A stretch of 7,100 bases of DNA from an uncultured Haloferula sp. (GTDB taxonomy: Bacteria; Verrucomicrobiota; Verrucomicrobiae; Verrucomicrobiales; Akkermansiaceae). Position numbers and translations under genes: made by a program. Below, in pieces: positions 5,981 through 7,100 of this stretch. Under the pieces are notes generated by a model. The model saw only the letters and a list, made by a program, of their open reading frames with translations, had not been told where the DNA came from and did not search any database. The stretch lies in the NCBI GenBank assembly GCA_946885645.1, contig CAMPGU010000217.1, forward strand, positions 1 through 7,100. Direction: 5' to 3'. The stretch's first letter is position 1. The number at the start of each line of letters is the position of its first letter.

Positions 5981-7100
5981 CACGCCACCTCGAACCCCGC
6001 CGCCTGCTCCGGCGTCAGCTCGATGAATTGCCAAGGCAGGCCGTGGACGTTCAAATCGGCCATGAAGGGGTCCGGATCGTATTGCTCCATGTTCCACACG
6101 CCCGGCTTTCGCCACTTGCCTTCCAGCATCTGCTTGGCGCCGATCATGGCGGGCACGCCGGTGGTGTAGGAGATCGCCTGGCTGCCGACCTCCGCGAAGC
6201 AGGCTTCGTGGTCGCAGATGTTGTAAATGTAGAGCGCCTTGGCCTTGCCGTCCTTCACGCCGGTGATGACGTTGCCGATGCAGGTCTTGCCCTTGGTCGT
6301 CTGGCCGAGCTCGCCCGGATCGGGAAGCACGGCCTTGAGGAACTGCAGCGGGATAATTTCCACGCCGTTGTAAACCACCGGATCGATCCGGGTCATGCCG
6401 ACGTTCTGGAGTACTTCGAGATGCTTCAAGTAGTTCGGCGAGAAGGACATCCAGAACTGCGCCCGCTTGATGGTGGGGATGTGTTTTACCAGCGATTCCA
6501 GCTCCTCGTGGTACATCCGGTAGATTTCGTAGGTCCCCACGCCGTCCGGGCAGGTGAAGGGTTGGTGCTCGGACATCGGCGGGGTTTCGACGAATTTCCC
6601 GTCCTCCCAGTGGCGGCACTCGGCCGTGACCTCGCGGATGTTGATCTCGGGGTTGAAATTCGTGGCGAAGGCCTTGCCGTGGTTGCCGCCGTTCACGTCG
6701 ATGATGTCCAAGGTGTGGATCTCGTCGAAGTGGTGTTTCAGCGCCCAAGCGGTGAAAACGTTGGTCACACCGGGGTCGAAGCCGGATCCGAGCAGGGCGG
6801 AGCGGCCCGCGTTTTCGAACTTCTCCTGGTAGGCCCATTGCCAGGAATATTCGAATTTGGCGACGTCCTTCGGCTCGTAGTTCGCCGTATCCAGATAGTC
6901 CACCCCGGCGTCCAAGCAGGCATCCATGATCGCGAGGTCCTGGTAGGGCAGGGCCACGTTAATCACGAGCGTGGCACCGGTTTTCCGGATCAGGGCAGCC
7001 GTCTGGGCCGGATCGTCGGCATCCACCTGGGCCGTGGCGATCTCCCGGCCGGTGCGCTTTTTCACCTCCGCCGCGATCGCGTCGCACTTTGATTTCGTGC
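5980..7100 (-). CDS. Carboxynorspermidine/carboxyspermidine dehydrogenase (saccharopine dehydrogenase family), 5' end outside window
   Basis: Reductively condenses L-aspartate semialdehyde with 1,3-diaminopropane or putrescine to carboxynorspermidine or carboxyspermidine using NADPH; the product is the substrate of NspC. The frame is open to the right edge, so about 372 residues are visible and roughly 30 N-terminal residues, including the Rossmann glycine motif, are missing. A GTG at 7065 is in frame but is not the start, because family-like sequence (KSKCDAIAAEV) continues upstream of it. Visible signatures: VINVALPYQDLAIMDACLDA followed by GVDYLDTANYE; the GSGFDPGVTNVF segment; IIDVNGGNHGKAFATNFNPE followed by INIREV, characteristic of this group rather than lysine-forming saccharopine dehydrogenase; and a C-terminal domain with YNICDHEACFAEVGSQAISY and GVPAMIGAKQML. 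Its stop faces the LDH-like gene 20 bp away. It would pair functionally with nspC, which lies on the same strand beyond the intervening gene. Confidence 0.92.
   Translation of the reverse strand, partial: TKSKCDAIAAEVKKRTGREIATAQVDADDPAQTAALIRKTGATLVINVALPYQDLAIMDACLDAGVDYLDTANYEPKDVAKFEYSWQWAYQEKFENAGRSALLGSGFDPGVTNVFTAWALKHHFDEIHTLDIIDVNGGNHGKAFATNFNPEINIREVTAECRHWEDGKFVETPPMSEHQPFTCPDGVGTYEIYRMYHEELESLVKHIPTIKRAQFWMSFSPNYLKHLEVLQNVGMTRIDPVVYNGVEIIPLQFLKAVLPDPGELGQTTKGKTCIGNVITGVKDGKAKALYIYNICDHEACFAEVGSQAISYTTGVPAMIGAKQMLEGKWRKPGVWNMEQYDPDPFMADLNVHGLPWQFIELTPEQAAGFEVA

Noticed and set aside
5956..7092. 378-codon + strand open frame opposite the carboxynorspermidine dehydrogenase gene
   Set aside because: Its TTG start overlaps the LDH-like gene's stop and it mirrors a strongly supported gene; the composition is that of an antisense shadow.

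Overview
The window is a compact GC-rich bacterial chromosome segment (hand counts of single 60-base lines give 63-72% G+C in the enzyme genes) carrying seven protein genes and no RNA gene, CRISPR array or mobile element that I can see. The gene content fits a free-living Gram-negative-type bacterium. The carboxynorspermidine-type polyamine enzymes, the GC content and an ancestral-type SpeA suggest Verrucomicrobiota (Luteolibacter/Haloferula-like), but that is inference from family resemblance and was not tested by any search.

Layout. On the + strand at the left is ybeY (30-491), the rRNA-maturation endoribonuclease. It converges on a minus-strand gene for an uncharacterised SAM-dependent methyltransferase (540-1340). 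The minus strand then continues, reading right to left from about 4973, with nspC (carboxynorspermidine decarboxylase, 3786-4973), a small three-helix membrane protein (3425-3766), speA (biosynthetic arginine decarboxylase, 1392-3332) and the methyltransferase. A + strand lactate/malate dehydrogenase-family gene (5054-5959) diverges from nspC across about 80 bp. It converges, with a 20-bp gap, on a minus-strand carboxynorspermidine/carboxyspermidine dehydrogenase gene (5980 to beyond the right edge), whose N-terminal cofactor-binding glycine motif is cut off by the window.

How the genes work together. SpeA makes agmatine from arginine, which enzymes not in this window would convert to putrescine. 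The dehydrogenase (CANSDH) condenses a diamine with aspartate semialdehyde, and NspC decarboxylates the product to spermidine or norspermidine. The region therefore looks like an S-adenosylmethionine-independent polyamine locus. The dehydrogenase gene lying in the opposite orientation between the two dedicated enzymes is the odd member. It keeps the catalytic core of the LDH/MDH family but has changed residues where substrate and NAD are normally selected. The other unexplained item is the small membrane protein between nspC and speA. I found no convincing undescribed multi-gene system; these two genes are the best candidates for new biology here.
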